Assembly (NCBI GenBank): GCA_025350325.1
Contig: JANXYB010000078.1
Span: forward strand, 1 to 64,000
Direction: 5' to 3'
DNA length: 64,000 nt
Origin: Acidobacteriaceae bacterium
Lineage (GTDB): Bacteria > Acidobacteriota > Terriglobia > Terriglobales > Acidobacteriaceae
Made by a program: the position numbers and the translations under genes. Each line of letters starts with the position of its first letter. Position 1 is the stretch's first letter. The notes under the pieces are model-generated. The model saw only the letters and a list, made by a program, of their open reading frames with translations. It did not search any database and was not told the origin of the DNA. This document shows positions 17,326 to 25,976 of this stretch, piece after piece.

Positions 17326-18790
17326 CGCGCCAGAATCTGAATACGCCGTAGTACACACCAAGGCAAAGGTCTTCTACGAGAGTTATGCGCGCAAAGAGGA
17401 ACTGCAACATCAGACGCACTACTGCCCAGGATGCGGCCATGGCGTGGTGCACAAGATGCTTGCCAGGGCCATCGATGATCTCGGCATCCAGGACCGCACG
17501 ATTCTGATCAGTCCGGTTGGCTGTTCAGTGTTCGCTTATTACTACTTCGACGTAGGAAATGTGCAGGCTGCCCACGGGCGCGCGCCCGCAGTTGCCACCG
17601 GAGTGAAGAGAAGCCACACGCAGAGCATCGTCATCGCCTATCAGGGCGATGGGGATCTATCGGCGATCGGTGCGGCGGAGATCCTGCACGCTGCAAACCG
17701 CGGCGAGAACATCACCGTAATCTTCGTGAACAACGCCATCTACAGCATGACTGGCGGGCAGGCGGCCCCCACAACGCTCCTCGGACAGAAGAGCACGACG
17801 ACCCCCAATGGTCGCAGCGCCGCCAACGAAGGCTATCCGCTCCGCATGAGTGAACTGCTGGCTACCCTCGATGGTCCGGTGTACATTGAGCGCGTCGGCC
17901 TTGGAGATAATAAGCAGATTGCGCAAGCCACACGCGCCATTCGCCGAGCTGTTGAAAACCAGGTGCAGGGTCTGGGCTTTTCGATGATCGAGGTGCTCGC
18001 ACCGTGCCCAACGATTTGGAAAATGACGCCTGTCGAGGCCCAGCACTGGGTGCGCGATGTGATGGAGAAGACGTATCCACTGGGCGTATGCTGCGACCGC
18101 ACTCAAGAGACACGCCCTCACCCGCTGCCTGAGGCACTACCCGCGCTTGAAGCAATACCGCAGATTCTCGGCATCGCAGACGACAATTCAGGCGCAGAGA
18201 AATTAGTCGCAATTGAAACCACGCCCGACTTAGACTTGCGCGTGCGTGTCGCGGGATTTGGCGGACAAGGGGTTTTGTTGCTCGGCGAAATATTGGCTGA
18301 GGCGGGGCTGGATGCGGGTCTCGAAGTATCGTGGCTTCCATCGTACGGACCTGAGATGCGCTCCGGCACTTCAAATTGCCACGTGCGTCTATCCAACGAT
18401 CCAATCGACTCGCCGCTCGTAACGGTGCCTGATTTCCTGGTGGCGATGAACGAACCTTCATTGCGGAAATTTGATACAAGCGTGCGACCCGGGGGATGGG
18501 TAATTTACAACGGGGATACGTTTCCTGAAGACTGCCAGCGGCAAGATGTGAACGTACTGGCGCTTCCCTTCACGCAGGCTGCGGTGGAGGTGGGCGACTT
18601 GCGCGCCGCCAACATGGTGATGCTTGGCGCACTGCTCGAGATCACCAAAGCACTGCCGCAAGCCAGCATCGACGCGGCGCTGCGACGACTGGTCAAAAAT
18701 GCAAAGTGGTTTGAGCTGGACCAGCGCGCACTCGCACGTGGCCGCGAGCTCTTTTGCCAATCGCAAAAGGAGGTATACCTTGAAGTTTGA
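17318..18790 (+). CDS. 2-oxoacid:ferredoxin oxidoreductase, fused beta (TPP) and gamma subunits
   Basis: The 490 residues fuse two normally separate subunits. Residues 1 to about 285 form the TPP-binding beta part, with [12 protein letters not shown] near residue 33, the diphosphate-binding GDGDLSAIG near 112 and [11 protein letters not shown] near 142. From about residue 307 the gamma domain begins with [16 protein letters not shown] and continues with [15 protein letters not shown]. Together with the upstream alpha and ferredoxin genes this is a complete four-function VOR/KOR complex. The gamma part ends over the start of the aminotransferase gene. Fused beta-gamma forms are known but uncommon. 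Confidence 0.9.
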   Translation: MSSAPESEYAVVHTKAKVFYESYARKEELQHQTHYCPGCGHGVVHKMLARAIDDLGIQDRTILISPVGCSVFAYYYFDVGNVQAAHGRAPAVATGVKRSHTQSIVIAYQGDGDLSAIGAAEILHAANRGENITVIFVNNAIYSMTGGQAAPTTLLGQKSTTTPNGRSAANEGYPLRMSELLATLDGPVYIERVGLGDNKQIAQATRAIRRAVENQVQGLGFSMIEVLAPCPTIWKMTPVEAQHWVRDVMEKTYPLGVCCDRTQETRPHPLPEALPALEAIPQILGIADDNSGAEKLVAIETTPDLDLRVRVAGFGGQGVLLLGEILAEAGLDAGLEVSWLPSYGPEMRSGTSNCHVRLSNDPIDSPLVTVPDFLVAMNEPSLRKFDTSVRPGGWVIYNGDTFPEDCQRQDVNVLALPFTQAAVEVGDLRAANMVMLGALLEITKALPQASIDAALRRLVKNAKWFELDQRALARGRELFCQSQKEVYLEV

Positions 18791-19754
18791 TACAGATCGC
18801 GACTTGATTGTGTATTTCGGCGGCCAGTTCATACCGCTGCATGAGGCGCGCATTGGAATTCTGACCCATGCCCTCCATTACGGAACTGGAGTCTTCGAAG
18901 GCATTCGCGCACATTGGGACGAGAAGCAGGAGGAGTTGTTTGTGTTGCGTCCGCGGGAACACTATGAGCGATGGAAACGAAATTGCGGAATCCTCCGAAT
19001 CGACGTTCCCAAGTCGCCCGAAGAGTTGGTCGCAATAACCATCGAACTCATGCAGTTGAATAGCTTTCGCACCAACGTCTATGTGCGGCCGCTCGCCTAC
19101 AAGTCTGCGGAGCGAATAGGCGTCAGTACCGATGATCAAGATGCTTTTGCCGTGATCGCAATGCCTTTTGGCGAGTATCTGGATAGCAAAAACGGATTGC
19201 ATGCCGGCGTGAGCTCGTGGCGGCGCATCGAAGACAACGCCATTCCCGCGCGTGCCAAGATCTGCGGAGCGTACGTCAACAGTGCCCTGGCCAGCGACGA
19301 AGCGCACCAATGTGGATTTGACGAAGCAATTTTCCTCAATGAAAACGGCCACGTCGCGGAGGGCGCCACATGCAACATTTTTATGGTGCGCAATGGGCAG
19401 CTCATCACTCCCGCAGTGACCGAGAACGCGCTCGAAGGCATCACGCGCAGCACGGTGATAGAGCTGGCGCAGCGCGAACTGGGCCTCACCGTGGTCGAGC
19501 GCGCCATTGATCGCAGCGAGCTTTATGTCTGTGACGAACTGTTGTTCACCGGTACAGCGGTGGGCATCGCGCCCATCGTGCGCGTCGATCATCGCCCCGT
19601 AAAGGACGGAGAGATCGGCTGGATTACGCAGCGAATCCAGCAGTTGTATTTCGATGCTACCCGCGGACACCTGCCGGCCTACTCACACTGGCTGACGCCG
19701 GTGTACCCATCCTCAATAAGCCACCCGCAAAAGCTTGTTTCGCTGGTTGGATGA
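18780..19754 (+). CDS. ilvE: branched-chain amino acid aminotransferase (class IV, PLP)
   Basis: I place the start at the TTG at 18780 because a perfect AGGAGG lies six bases upstream; longer in-frame versions would read into the preceding gene in another frame. The 324-residue protein is a fold-type IV transaminase: HALHYGTGVFEGIRAH near the N-terminus, RPLAYKS around residue 102, the PLP-lysine segment RAKICGAYVNS near 158 and EGATCNIFMVRNG near 195. It interconverts leucine, isoleucine and valine with their 2-oxoacids. It overlaps the oxidoreductase gene by 11 bases, so the operon links these amino acids directly to acyl-CoA formation. No other ilv genes are present here. Confidence 0.92.
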   Translation: MKFDTDRDLIVYFGGQFIPLHEARIGILTHALHYGTGVFEGIRAHWDEKQEELFVLRPREHYERWKRNCGILRIDVPKSPEELVAITIELMQLNSFRTNVYVRPLAYKSAERIGVSTDDQDAFAVIAMPFGEYLDSKNGLHAGVSSWRRIEDNAIPARAKICGAYVNSALASDEAHQCGFDEAIFLNENGHVAEGATCNIFMVRNGQLITPAVTENALEGITRSTVIELAQRELGLTVVERAIDRSELYVCDELLFTGTAVGIAPIVRVDHRPVKDGEIGWITQRIQQLYFDATRGHLPAYSHWLTPVYPSSISHPQKLVSLVG

Positions 19755-19897
19755 TGTAACTAAATGCTCTTGTCGGTGCAGCGAACGGATTTGTCACCTC
19801 ATGTCTAAGCTCTGTCATGAAGCAATGGCGCATCCGCAACGGAGCGCTTTCGCTTTTACTGGAAGTGCCTTAAAGGTGGTCGCTGAGCGATATAGCC

Positions 19898-19913
19898 CTT
19901 AAGATTTGTTAAG
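19898..19913 (+). promoter_or_regulatory. TTAAG-N5-TTAAG direct repeat, putative response-regulator site
   Basis: TTAAG at 19899-19903 and again at 19909-19913 form a direct repeat with ten-base period, about 70 bases before the CpxR-like gene. The same arrangement occurs only once more in the window, before the small secreted protein gene downstream of the same two-component pair. Tandem half-sites one helical turn apart are typical of OmpR-family regulators. The half-site resembles the PmrA box, though that box has an eleven-base period. Confidence 0.5.
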
Positions 19914-19984
19914 GAGCGTCCTGCCCCTTCAGATTGTGCAAGACTTTAAGACCGTAAGCACTCTTACGCAGACTGGCGGAACGA

Positions 19985-20698
19985 ATGACTGCCGTTATGC
20001 CAAACGGAGAAAATCAGCATCAGTTATCGCTTTTACTTGTCGATGACGACGCAGAACTGTGCTGCATGATGAAGGAGTTCTTTGCCGAGGCCGGACACCA
20101 TCTCGATTGCGCGTACAACGGCCGCGACGGCCTCGCCTGCGCGCTCAACGGCTCCTACGACCTGATGATCCTCGATGTCATGCTGCCCGTTCTTGACGGA
20201 TTTGCGGCATTGAAGCAGTTACGGCGACGAAAAGACTTGCCGGTCATAATGCTGACGGCGCGGGTGCAGCAGAAGGATCGCATCCTGGGATTGGATAGCG
20301 GAGCAGACGATTACCTTCCCAAGCCTTTTGATCCCGATGAATTGCTGGCGCGGGTGCGCGCAGTTCTGCGCCGCGCAGAGTCAGTGAAGCGGCCGCAGAG
20401 CCAACCTATTCTCATTGGAAATATACAAGTGAACGCATCCACGCGCGAAGTGTGGAGCGGAGATACGCCGATCGAATTGACCGCGATGGAGTTTGACCTG
20501 CTGGAGATGTTGATGCGCGCTGCCGGACGGGTCGTGTCGCGCGATGAAATTACTGCTGCCCTGTTTGAGCGTGAGGCGACGCCATACGATCGTTTTCTCG
20601 ACGTTCACATTAGTCATCTGCGCAAAAAACTGGAAGGCGGACGTGGCTTGATACGCGCGGTACGGGGAGTGGGGTATGTCTTTACCGGAGCGAACTGA
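19985..20698 (+). CDS. OmpR-family response regulator (CpxR-like)
   Basis: The 237 residues comprise a receiver domain (about 14-125) and a winged-helix DNA-binding domain (about 142-236). The acidic pocket DDD is at residues 19-21, the phospho-acceptor Asp sits in LMILDVMLPVLDG and the conserved Lys in YLPKPFDP. The C-terminal domain has the family's FDLLEMLMRAAGRVVSR and DVHISHLRKKL. The overall pattern is closest to CpxR-type envelope-stress regulators. The sensor kinase gene starts inside its last codons. A tandem TTAAG repeat upstream suggests autoregulation. Confidence 0.93.
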   Translation: MTAVMPNGENQHQLSLLLVDDDAELCCMMKEFFAEAGHHLDCAYNGRDGLACALNGSYDLMILDVMLPVLDGFAALKQLRRRKDLPVIMLTARVQQKDRILGLDSGADDYLPKPFDPDELLARVRAVLRRAESVKRPQSQPILIGNIQVNASTREVWSGDTPIELTAMEFDLLEMLMRAAGRVVSRDEITAALFEREATPYDRFLDVHISHLRKKLEGGRGLIRAVRGVGYVFTGAN

Positions 20699-22019
20699 AC
20701 GGGTCCGCCTGAGGTCGCTCTACTTCGCTTCGTTTGTCGCGTTGTTAAGTGTGCTCGCGGTTTCGTTTCTGGCCTATCAGGCCATCTCAAAGCGCGTGCA
20801 GAAGACCACCATCGATCCCGTCTTCGATCGCGCCGATGAGGTTCAATTGCAAGGCGCGCGTGGGGCCTTGCAGGCCGGCAACAAGCAAGCGTTGGAAGAT
20901 TACGAGGCCAACCTAAACCGCATCTTCGGCGGGTCGCACTATTTGCTGGACGCGCATGGCATCGATGTTCTCACAGGCCAAGACAGGTCGGCGCTGCTTC
21001 CCGCACCCCCGAGCGTCCAGTCGCGATTTCAGCTTCAGGGTCGTTCGTTCATCACGCATCGCTCGCAGGACGGCCGCTATTGGTTTCTCGCTGTGGGCGT
21101 CGTTAATCGATCGGGCATTTGGTCGTTTCTGCCCTATTACTTCCTCGTGATCGGCGCTACCGGTGTTCTTTTTTGGCTGGCTGCCGTTGGAGTCGTAGGT
21201 CCCATTCGCCGCATCGCCGGGACCATCGCGCTGTTTGGCGAGGGCAACCTGGGTATTCGCGTCGATACCAGGCGCGAAGACGAGATTGGGCAGTTGGGGC
21301 GATCCTTCAACGACATGGCTATGCGGCTTGAGCGCTTGATTGTTAGCGAGCGCCGTCTGTTGAGCGATATTTCCCATGAACTACGTTCGCCTCTTGCACG
21401 CTTGAAGTTCGCTACCAAACTCGCGCGCACCAGTCCCGACACCAAATACGCATTGGATCGCATCGAACGCGACGTCGACCGCATTACTTCACTGGTCACC
21501 GACATTCTCGAAATAAACTTCGTCGAGGGAAGCTCCGCACTCGAAGACACTCAACTGGTGCATGTCGGCACGATCGTTGACGAAGTTGTGCAGGATGCAA
21601 CAGTCGAGGTCCAGTTTCGAGGCTGCACTATAAAGGTCGCCGGTCAAATTGCCCGACAGATTCTAGGCAATCGCGAGTTGCTGCGGAGAGCGATTGAAAA
21701 TGTGCTCCGCAATGGAATCCGCTACGCGCCTGAAAATTCCCAGATTCACCTCACGATGATGGAAGATGCAAGCCACGCGATCATTACGGTGAGGGATTTC
21801 GGGCCCGGTGTTCCAACAGAAGCCCTGACGCGGATATTCGATCCCTTCTTTCGGGTTGAGGAGGCCCGCGATGCGATGGGCGGCGGCTCGGGCCTCGGCC
21901 TGTCAATTGCGAAGCGTGCGGTGCACTTGCATCGCGGCAATATTGCCGCCGAAAACGCCCACCCGGGGCTGCGTATGCGCATCACAATTCCGTTGGCGAC
22001 GATGCCTACTTCGGGGTAA
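20676..22019 (+). CDS. sensor histidine kinase (CpxA-like)
   Basis: The 447 residues contain an N-terminal membrane helix (about 12-34), a periplasmic sensor of about 110 residues, a second helix (about 151-174), a HAMP domain, a dimerisation domain with the phospho-His in LLSDISHELRSPLARLKF and a catalytic ATPase domain with the N-box ENVLRNGIRYAP, VRDFGPGVP and GGGSGLGLSIAKR. It overlaps the regulator gene by 23 bases and is translated from an ATG after a G-rich ribosome-binding site. It should phosphorylate the CpxR-like partner in response to an envelope signal. Confidence 0.92.
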   Translation: MSLPERTERVRLRSLYFASFVALLSVLAVSFLAYQAISKRVQKTTIDPVFDRADEVQLQGARGALQAGNKQALEDYEANLNRIFGGSHYLLDAHGIDVLTGQDRSALLPAPPSVQSRFQLQGRSFITHRSQDGRYWFLAVGVVNRSGIWSFLPYYFLVIGATGVLFWLAAVGVVGPIRRIAGTIALFGEGNLGIRVDTRREDEIGQLGRSFNDMAMRLERLIVSERRLLSDISHELRSPLARLKFATKLARTSPDTKYALDRIERDVDRITSLVTDILEINFVEGSSALEDTQLVHVGTIVDEVVQDATVEVQFRGCTIKVAGQIARQILGNRELLRRAIENVLRNGIRYAPENSQIHLTMMEDASHAIITVRDFGPGVPTEALTRIFDPFFRVEEARDAMGGGSGLGLSIAKRAVHLHRGNIAAENAHPGLRMRITIPLATMPTSG

Positions 22020-22071
22020 TCGGCCAGTTGGCAACAATCAAATCGGTTCAGAAGATTCGTCTTGGCTGGCG

Positions 22072-22087
22072 CTTAAGCTTTCTTAAG
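22072..22087 (+). promoter_or_regulatory. second TTAAG-N5-TTAAG direct repeat
   Basis: TTAAG at 22073-22077 and 22083-22087, or equivalently the octamer TTAAGCTT twice with a two-base gap, forms a ten-base-period direct repeat about 80 bases before the small secreted protein gene. It matches the site before the CpxR-like regulator gene and suggests that the regulator controls this gene too. Confidence 0.5.
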
Positions 22088-22165
22088 CTTCGATTGAAAT
22101 TTTTCGTAGTGTAATCCTCGTATTGCCTCACAATCCAAATTTTCCAGGCATTCAAGGAGCTACAT

Positions 22166-22513
22166 ATGAAGCGTTTCTTTGGTTACGCATTAATGCTCAC
22201 TCTCTTAACTGCCACGACATTTGCTGCGAAGAACTCACAGTCGGTGACTCTGTCTGAAAACGTCAAGGTTGGATCGACGCAAATTTTAGCAGGCGAGTAC
22301 AAGGTGTCTTGGACGGGAAGCGGCCCCAATGTCCAAGTAACTTTGGCAAAGAGCGGAACACCCAGCGTCACCGTGGCAGCCAAGATGGTGGCAGAAAAGC
22401 ATGACCACAGGGGATTCACAGTGAATCGCATGGCCGGCGTCGACCAGCTGGAAGGCATTCAACTGCGGGACATCACCCTGGTGTTTGATAGCCCAGTTGT
22501 ATCCGGACAGTAA
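22166..22513 (+). CDS. small secreted protein of unknown function
   Basis: The 115 residues begin with a clear Sec signal (MKRFFGYALMLTLLTATTFA, cleavage probably after AxA). The mature 95 residues look like an all-beta domain rich in Ser, Val and Thr with no cysteine, and contain LAGEYKVSWTG and GIQLRDITLVFDSP. I do not recognise a named family. A strong ribosome-binding site (AAGGAGC) precedes the ATG. It lies directly downstream of the CpxR/CpxA-like pair with a matching tandem repeat in its promoter region, so it is a likely target of envelope-stress signalling. A strong intrinsic terminator lies about 90 bases past the stop. Confidence 0.8.
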   Translation: MKRFFGYALMLTLLTATTFAAKNSQSVTLSENVKVGSTQILAGEYKVSWTGSGPNVQVTLAKSGTPSVTVAAKMVAEKHDHRGFTVNRMAGVDQLEGIQLRDITLVFDSPVVSGQ

Positions 22514-22604
22514 CTTCTCAGCGCGCATTACAGTTTTCGCCCAATTAGGGGGATTGCTCGGTTGCGTATCCGATTTAACGACTTTGTTTTGACCTCCATT
22601 GAAC

Positions 22605-22640
22605 TCCCCTTCCCGGCACGATCGGAAGGGGATTTTTTTT
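22605..22640 (+). terminator. intrinsic terminator after the small secreted protein gene
   Basis: A perfect 9-bp stem (TCCCCTTCC at 22605-22613, GGAAGGGGA at 22624-22632) with a ten-base loop is followed directly by eight T residues. This is a canonical rho-independent terminator on the plus strand. Confidence 0.88.
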
Positions 22641-22721
22641 GGAAGTGCACTCTTTCGAAAGTCGGTCACCGAATGGTATATCAGCCCTGAGTGGCCGACA
22701 TCCGCAAAGCGAGCCGCGACC

Positions 22722-22750
22722 TTGGCCTTCAACCCTATTCCGCGTATACT
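22722..22750 (+). promoter_or_regulatory. putative sigma-70 promoter of rpmB
   Basis: TTGGCC at 22722-22727 and TATACT at 22745-22750 are separated by exactly 17 bases. The placement, downstream of a terminator and about 150 bases before rpmB, fits a housekeeping promoter with a long leader. Confidence 0.5.
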
Positions 22751-22897
22751 GAAGATTCGGCAAGCCGAGAGAGAATGTGCGTTTGCGCAGGCCTCGGGTC
22801 GCTCCCTGGCGCATTAAATCGCTGCCAATTGGAGCGAAACGGTCGCGCGAAATGCGGCTTCGGCGACACGAAACACAGACCAGTTTGGAGCAATACA

Positions 22898-23086
22898 ATG
22901 GCACAGACATGCGATATTTGCGGAAAAGGCCCGCAGTTTGGCAATAACATCTCTCACGCACATAACGTCACGCGTCGTCGCTGGAACGTGAACCTGCAGG
23001 CCGTCAAGGCGTTAGTCAATGGCAATGCCAAGCGCATAAGGGTATGCACTAGTTGCATCAAGAGCGGAAAAATCGCCAAGGCCTAA
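22898..23086 (+). CDS. rpmB: 50S ribosomal protein L28
   Basis: The 62-residue protein has the bL28 pattern: a CDICGKGP start, HAHNVTRRRWNVN in the middle and a C-terminal CTSCIKSGKI. The two CxxC pairs (CDIC, CTSC) make it the zinc-binding form of the protein. It is part of the large ribosomal subunit. The ATG at 22898 is preceded by GGAG at seven bases; the frame is open further upstream, but no family homology exists there. It stands alone, as is common for rpmB, with a strong terminator downstream. Confidence 0.96.
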   Translation: MAQTCDICGKGPQFGNNISHAHNVTRRRWNVNLQAVKALVNGNAKRIRVCTSCIKSGKIAKA

Positions 23087-23143
23087 CGGCCACGCGTTGA
23101 ATCAGATTTATACGATACCGCCCTCAACGAATCAGGACTGGCC

Positions 23144-23173
23144 AAAACCCCGCCCACCTCAGGACGGGGTTTT
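23144..23173. terminator. bidirectional intrinsic terminator between rpmB and the serine hydrolase gene
   Basis: AAAACCCCG at 23144-23152 pairs with CGGGGTTTT at 23165-23173 around a 12-base loop. A T-run lies at the 3' end on either strand, so it can serve rpmB on the plus strand and the convergent hydrolase gene on the minus strand. Confidence 0.8.
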
Positions 23174-23303
23174 GTTGTGGGTGTAAAGCCTGTAGCAGTT
23201 CCGGAATTGGGTGTTGACCGAAAGCACGTACTCAAGTGGCTTTTTAATCAAGAAAGCCACCCTCCACCAATTTCAAAATGTGCATCTGTATTCGGAAACG
23301 GCT

Positions 23304-24332
23304 CTAGTGACTCGTGTCCGACGGCGCGGGACAAGGCTTGGCCAGCGGATCATCCCAGCAAATGGTCGTGGCATCGAGCCCGGACGGCGACCACCGCTTG
23401 ACGATAACCTGGGCAAGTTTGCCGATGGTCTGCTCGGCCTCGTTATCCCCATTCCAACGCTGATCAACATTCCCCCAGGTAAAGGCGGCTAGCACCACGG
23501 GGCCCTCTTTGGTTGCAATGATCGCGACGTCATTTCGCACCTGGTCAAGCGCTCCAGTTTTGTTTCCGATGGCAGAGCCATGTTCACTGGTATCAAAGGA
23601 CTCGATGTAGCGCGGTATCCCGTTTCGATCCTGCTGGTTGCGGAGCATGCGCAGGATTGCTCCGCAGAGTGGACCGTCCCACGGGAGAAGGGCCGCCGAC
23701 TTATCCAGCCCGAGGCTGCAAGTGGCAAAACGCTCCATGATCGAGGCACTTTCGCGCGCCGTGGTTTTGCCCAAGCCAAAGCGCGGTTGATCGGCAGGCA
23801 TAGGCCCCTCCGCCGGCACGTAAACCTTCTTGTAGAGCACGGTCTGGCGCAGTCCGGCGGCTTGCAAGCTGGAGTTGATGTGAGCCAGTCCCAGGCGATC
23901 GATCGCCATGTTCGTAGCCGTATTGTCGCTGAGAATGACCATCAGCGTGAGAGTGTCTCGCAGGGTGAGCGCCAGCGGAACTGTGAGCTCGCCAAGTACC
24001 CCCGAACCCTGCACCTGGTTGGCTTTTGTGAGTACCAGCTTTTCATCCAGAGTGGCGTGATTGGCGCGAATCTGCTCGGCGGCATCGAGCAGCACGCCCA
24101 GCTTGATCACGGATGCAGTCTGCACGGCCAAATCCGGCTGGAAAGACGCGGCCTGCCCGGTGCGAAGATTTCGCGCATAAACTGCGACGGTGCCGTGATG
24201 TGCTGCTATGATCCGCGCCAGTTGCTGGTCGAGTTGCTGATCTTCCTGATCATGGGGCGACTGGGCCGCTGCCGTAAACAAGGCAGCGAGGGCACAAATA
24301 CCTGCGGTCAGGGGAAACCGGCGAGACGTCAT
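23304..24332 (-). CDS. class A beta-lactamase-like serine hydrolase, probably secreted
   Basis: The 342 residues start with a signal peptide (cleavage near residue 23) and then show the class A fold's active-site motifs: the nucleophile SVIK at 74-77, SDN at 135-137 and the KTG triad at 258-260. The omega-loop motif ExxLN, which carries the deacylating Glu of true class A beta-lactamases, is not visible; the region reads VPAEGPMPADQP. Without that Glu the protein may acylate on beta-lactams but turn them over poorly, or act as a peptidase or esterase. Length and motif spacing fit the family. It is a stand-alone gene. Confidence 0.85.
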   Translation of the reverse strand: MTSRRFPLTAGICALAALFTAAAQSPHDQEDQQLDQQLARIIAAHHGTVAVYARNLRTGQAASFQPDLAVQTASVIKLGVLLDAAEQIRANHATLDEKLVLTKANQVQGSGVLGELTVPLALTLRDTLTLMVILSDNTATNMAIDRLGLAHINSSLQAAGLRQTVLYKKVYVPAEGPMPADQPRFGLGKTTARESASIMERFATCSLGLDKSAALLPWDGPLCGAILRMLRNQQDRNGIPRYIESFDTSEHGSAIGNKTGALDQVRNDVAIIATKEGPVVLAAFTWGNVDQRWNGDNEAEQTIGKLAQVIVKRWSPSGLDATTICWDDPLAKPCPAPSDTSH

Positions 24333-24467
24333 GACTCCCAGATTAGCGCGGCAACTGAGCAGTCGGCGGATTATCGCCGCTCGTCCCGCCGAAATTTGCG
24401 CGTTTCTATAAGCAGCGTCGGTCGGATCGGCTGGCGCTATGAGTCGATGGATTCACTAGCCGGGCTT

Positions 24468-24896
24468 TCACGATTCCTTGTGCGTGAAGGTAAGCGACGC
24501 GGAATTGATGCAGTAGCGAAGACCGGTGGGGCGGGGCCCGTCCGGGAAGACATGGCCTAAATGCCCGCCGCAGCGCGCGCATGTAACCTCCGTGCGGCGC
24601 ATGCCAAACGAGTCGTCCACGTGCTCAACGATGGCAGTGGAGTTGGAGGGAAGCGTGAAACTTGGCCAGCCACAACCAGATTCAAATTTTGCATCGGAAT
24701 CGAATAGCAGCGTCCCGCACCCGGCGCAGTGGTAATTGCCGGTCTGCTGATTCTGAGTAAGCGCGCCCGAAAACGGACGCTCAGTACCCTTTCCGCGTAG
24801 TACGCGATACTGGTCCGGCGTCAAAACCGCGCGCCACTCGGCCTCGGTGCGGTCGACCTTGTCGGAAGCCCCTACTTTGCTGTGGTCATCGGTCAT
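24468..24896 (-). CDS. msrB: peptide-methionine (R)-S-oxide reductase
   Basis: The 142-residue protein carries every MsrB hallmark: two zinc-binding CxxC pairs (CAGC, CARC), the GCGWPSF motif, GHLGHVF and the catalytic Cys in RYCINSASL. It reduces methionine-R-sulfoxide in proteins using thioredoxin. No MsrA domain is fused. It is the first of several small minus-strand stress-related genes (RidA, OsmC), which have separate promoters judging from their gaps. Confidence 0.96.
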   Translation of the reverse strand: MTDDHSKVGASDKVDRTEAEWRAVLTPDQYRVLRGKGTERPFSGALTQNQQTGNYHCAGCGTLLFDSDAKFESGCGWPSFTLPSNSTAIVEHVDDSFGMRRTEVTCARCGGHLGHVFPDGPRPTGLRYCINSASLTFTHKES

Positions 24897-24965
24897 TCAA
24901 TCTCCTGAAACCGTCGTGAGCCATTGGACGCATCAGCCTCTAATGAAGATGCAATCGGATCGACA

Positions 24966-25355
24966 CTACACCTCTGCGACAAGTTCAATCTCAATCAAAA
25001 CGTCTTTTGGCAGCCGCGCAGCCTCGATGGTGGTGCGGGCGGGAGGCAACACTCCATCCGGCGCAAGAAACGCAGCGTAGACCGCATTCATCGCGGCAAA
25101 GTCATTGAAATCCTTGAGGAAGACGGTTGCTTTGACGACTTGACTGAGACTGCTGCCCGCGGCTTCGAGAATGGCTTTTAGATTCTCGAGCGCACGCTTG
25201 GTCTGCTCGGTAATGCCGCCCGCAACAACCTGTTGCGTGGCCGGGTCGAGGGCGATTTGACCTGCGGTAAAGATGAGAGTGCCCGTCCGTATGCCCTGCG
25301 AATAAGGGCCAATTGCGGCAGGCGCCCCGGGGGTAGAAATGACCGATTTACTCAT
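24966..25355 (-). CDS. RidA family protein (reactive intermediate/imine deaminase)
   Basis: The 129 residues match RidA/YjgF/UK114: VISTPGAPAAIGPYSQGI at the N-terminus, IFTAGQIALDP, and the conserved Arg region PPARTTIEAARLP near residue 105 that binds the substrate carboxylate. These proteins hydrolyse reactive 2-aminoacrylate and other enamines or imines arising from PLP enzymes. The gene lies 69 bases from msrB on the same strand. Confidence 0.95.
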   Translation of the reverse strand: MSKSVISTPGAPAAIGPYSQGIRTGTLIFTAGQIALDPATQQVVAGGITEQTKRALENLKAILEAAGSSLSQVVKATVFLKDFNDFAAMNAVYAAFLAPDGVLPPARTTIEAARLPKDVLIEIELVAEV

Positions 25356-25397
25356 ATCCCGATTGTAGCGGGGAGGTGCCGTTAATGCCCAAAGACC

Positions 25398-25808
25398 TCA
25401 GCGCCAGGACGCCAACAGCCCACCCACGATGAACAACCCCAGCAGCCAATATCCATTGTTTATCGCGAACAGGCGAAAAGGCCGGCGCTCGTAGATGCCC
25501 TGGGGTAAGCCCGGGGCTGCAAAAAAGCCAATCCATACCAGGCAGCCGATGAGGGCCCCCCAGCCGAATCCGGTAATACCCGCCCAACCAATGATGTGGG
25601 CGAGAACGAACGAGAGCACCAGATCCCCGATGAAAGACGCGACCATGCCGAGAAGCAGGCCATCTCTTTTGGTGGGATCAGGAATGATCTTAAGAGATGC
25701 CATCCAAGGCTTCGCGAATAGAGGCGGCGAATACCAAGCAGCGCCGAGAAACCACAAAATCAGCCCGGAGACCAGGATCGCCCACGGGTTCAAGTGAAGA
25801 TGAGGCAT
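25398..25808 (-). CDS. DUF1761-like small integral membrane protein
   Basis: I start at the ATG at 25808, which follows GGAGG, giving 136 residues; a longer in-frame version has a low-complexity N-terminus unlike the family. Four transmembrane helices are predicted. The first, WAILVSGLILWFLGAAWYSP, with a following FAKPWM, is the DUF1761 pattern. The family is of unknown function. It lies 42 bases upstream of the RidA gene on the same strand. Confidence 0.82.
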   Translation of the reverse strand: MPHLHLNPWAILVSGLILWFLGAAWYSPPLFAKPWMASLKIIPDPTKRDGLLLGMVASFIGDLVLSFVLAHIIGWAGITGFGWGALIGCLVWIGFFAAPGLPQGIYERRPFRLFAINNGYWLLGLFIVGGLLASWR

Positions 25809-25976
25809 AAGGACCTCCGTGAATTCAGTCCACTCTACACGAAGCAAGTAAGCCGCGCGACCGTGTCGGACCCAAACGAAAATCCCACCCGATTGGGCCC
25901 TTAGGGATGGGGCCAAAACGGATGGGATAAGGTAACAATTGCAAATGAGGCTAGTTGACTTTCACGAGGTTGCTGC

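Noticed and set aside
18693-19670. Long open frame on the minus strand opposite ilvE
   Set aside because: It has no family resemblance or ribosome-binding site, and lies antisense to an unambiguous aminotransferase. Long antisense frames are expected in GC-rich genes.
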